Assembly (NCBI GenBank): GCA_023486985.1
Contig: JAMDEM010000005.1
Location: forward strand, 1-7,797
From: Bacillota bacterium
Lineage (GTDB): Bacteria > Vulcanimicrobiota > JAMDEM01
Direction of reading: 5' to 3'
DNA length: 7,797 bases
Within the stretch, counting starts at the first letter, position 1, and the number at the start of each line of letters is the position of its first letter. Shown here one piece after another: positions 6,784 through 7,797 of the stretch. A program made the translations under genes and the position numbers. Under the pieces are notes generated by a model. That model was not told the DNA's origin. It made no database searches and worked only from the letters and a program-made list of their open reading frames with translations.

Positions 6784-7797
6784 ATGGCAAAAGGCTGCAG
6801 ATACGGAAGTCACAGGGTAATTGATCCCCCGGGTAGTCTTCCCCAGAGGGCAAAAAAAATTAATAATTCCACCGATATCTATGATAATGAGATTCTGGTT
6901 GATGTTGAAACCCTCAATATAGATGCGGCAAGCTTTACCCAGCTTGAAGAGGAAGCAAAGGGAGACCATGAAAAGATAGCCTCAAAAATTCTTGAAATTG
7001 TTGCGGAGCGGGGGAAAATGCAGAATCCTGTCACCGGCTCGGGAGGAATGTTTATCGGCCGGGTTGCAAAAATCGGAAGCGATTTAAGAGGCAGGGTTGA
7101 TGTGAAGAAAGGCGACAGGATAGCATCAATGGTTTCATTGAGCCTTACCCCTTTAAATATAACCAGGATTAAGTCAATAAGCCCGGAAAAAGATCAGGTA
7201 ACGGTTGAGGCAAAGGCAGTGCTTTTTGAAAGCGGCGTATTTGCAAAAGTTCCGGATGATATTCCCCCCACCCTGGTTCTGGCAGTTCTGGATGTTGCAG
7301 GAGCTCCTGCCCAGACTGCAAGGCTTGTCAAGCCGGGCGATAAAGTTCTGGTCCTTGGAGCAGGCGGAAAATCAGGGCTTTTATGCCTCCATGAGGCAAA
7401 GTTAAGAGCCGGAGTTACCGGTCAGGTGATAGCCTTTATTCACTCTGAAAGATCAAGGGAAATAATAGAGAAAGCCGGGCTTGCTGATACAATTATAAAG
7501 GGAAACGCCGTCAACGCACTGGAAGTACTGGATAAAGTGTCGGCTGCAACCGGCGGAGAGCTTGCCGATATTACAATCAACTGCGTAAATATTCCCGGCA
7601 CTGAGATGGCATCAATTCTTCCCACCAGGGAGGGAGGCACGGTTTATTTCTTCACCATGGCAACTTCCTTTACCGCTGCGGCTCTCGGGGCAGAAGGCGC
7701 GGGCAGGGACATAAATATGATGATTGGAAACGGTTACTGCAAAGACCACCACCTATGGACTTTACAGATTATGAGGACAAAATCAGAAGTAGTGGGA
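6784..7797 (+). CDS. kdd: L-erythro-3,5-diaminohexanoate dehydrogenase, 3'-truncated by window edge
   Basis: This enzyme oxidatively deaminates L-erythro-3,5-diaminohexanoate with NAD to 5-amino-3-oxohexanoate and ammonia (EC 1.4.1.11), a step in anaerobic lysine fermentation after the two aminomutases. The 338 visible residues match the family as I remember it: the opening KGCRYGSHRVI, the block NIDAASFTQLEEEA (45-58), then ERGKMQNPVTGSGGM (75-89), SLSLTPL (118-124) and LDVAGAPAQTARLVKPG (169-185). A Rossmann nucleotide-binding loop follows, LGAGGKSG (191-198). The C-terminal half retains TREGGTVYFFTMATSF (281-296) and GNGYCKDHH (316-323). The family is about 345 residues, so only a few residues and the stop are missing. 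The start at 6784 is set by a strong ribosome-binding site and the conserved N-terminus. No convincing promoter was found in the spacer. Separation from the upstream operon by 380 bp suggests independent transcription, probably with further lysine-fermentation genes downstream. Confidence 0.92.
   Translation, partial: MAKGCRYGSHRVIDPPGSLPQRAKKINNSTDIYDNEILVDVETLNIDAASFTQLEEEAKGDHEKIASKILEIVAERGKMQNPVTGSGGMFIGRVAKIGSDLRGRVDVKKGDRIASMVSLSLTPLNITRIKSISPEKDQVTVEAKAVLFESGVFAKVPDDIPPTLVLAVLDVAGAPAQTARLVKPGDKVLVLGAGGKSGLLCLHEAKLRAGVTGQVIAFIHSERSREIIEKAGLADTIIKGNAVNALEVLDKVSAATGGELADITINCVNIPGTEMASILPTREGGTVYFFTMATSFTAAALGAEGAGRDINMMIGNGYCKDHHLWTLQIMRTKSEVVG

Noticed and set aside
6611..6853. Minus-strand 80-residue open frame across the spacer and the kdd start
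   Set aside because: It runs through the palindromic repeats and into the conserved kdd N-terminus, is rich in Pro and Gly from the C/G-run hairpin, and has no recognisable family.
7205..7405. Plus-strand 66-residue open frame inside kdd
   Set aside because: It is an alternative frame of kdd, which carries clear conserved motifs across the same bases.

Overview
The window reads as bacterial chromosome of moderate GC content. It holds one compact plus-strand gene cluster, then a 380-bp spacer full of palindromes, then a metabolic gene cut by the right edge. Nothing fixes the taxon. The last gene matches a lysine-fermentation enzyme (Kdd) known from anaerobes such as Fusobacteria, Clostridia and Cloacimonadota. 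The spacer repeats look like the small palindromic elements of many bacterial genomes. Together these suggest an anaerobic, amino-acid-fermenting and probably uncultivated bacterium; this is inference.

Region 1 (1-6403) looks like a four-gene operon. It starts with clpX, missing its 5' end, for the unfoldase subunit of the ClpXP protease. After a 5-nt gap comes a membrane-anchored GAF/HD-GYP protein, a likely cyclic-di-GMP phosphodiesterase. It overlaps valS (valyl-tRNA synthetase) by 4 nt (ATGA). One base after the valS stop, a likely TTG codon starts a xylose-isomerase-like TIM-barrel protein of unknown substrate. The spacing suggests one transcript and translational coupling, linking proteolysis, second-messenger turnover, tRNA charging and an orphan sugar-isomerase-like enzyme. 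No promoter is visible because the operon begins upstream of the window.

Region 2 (6404-6783) has no convincing gene. It holds a composite palindrome (core 6526-6604, with further matching blocks out to 6495 and 6642), a GC-rich imperfect hairpin (6666-6687), and a nearly perfect C-run/G-run hairpin (6724-6742). None is followed by a U-tract, so they look more like dispersed repeats than intrinsic terminators.

Region 3 (6784-7797) holds kdd, for L-erythro-3,5-diaminohexanoate dehydrogenase, with a good ribosome-binding site. It is almost complete, but its stop codon lies past the right edge. Other lysine-fermentation genes (kce, kal, kamA, kamDE) may follow outside the window.

I found no clear new defence or mobile system. 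The points most worth following are the layered palindromic element, the uncharacterised TIM-barrel gene coupled to valS, and the lysine-fermentation locus starting at the right edge.
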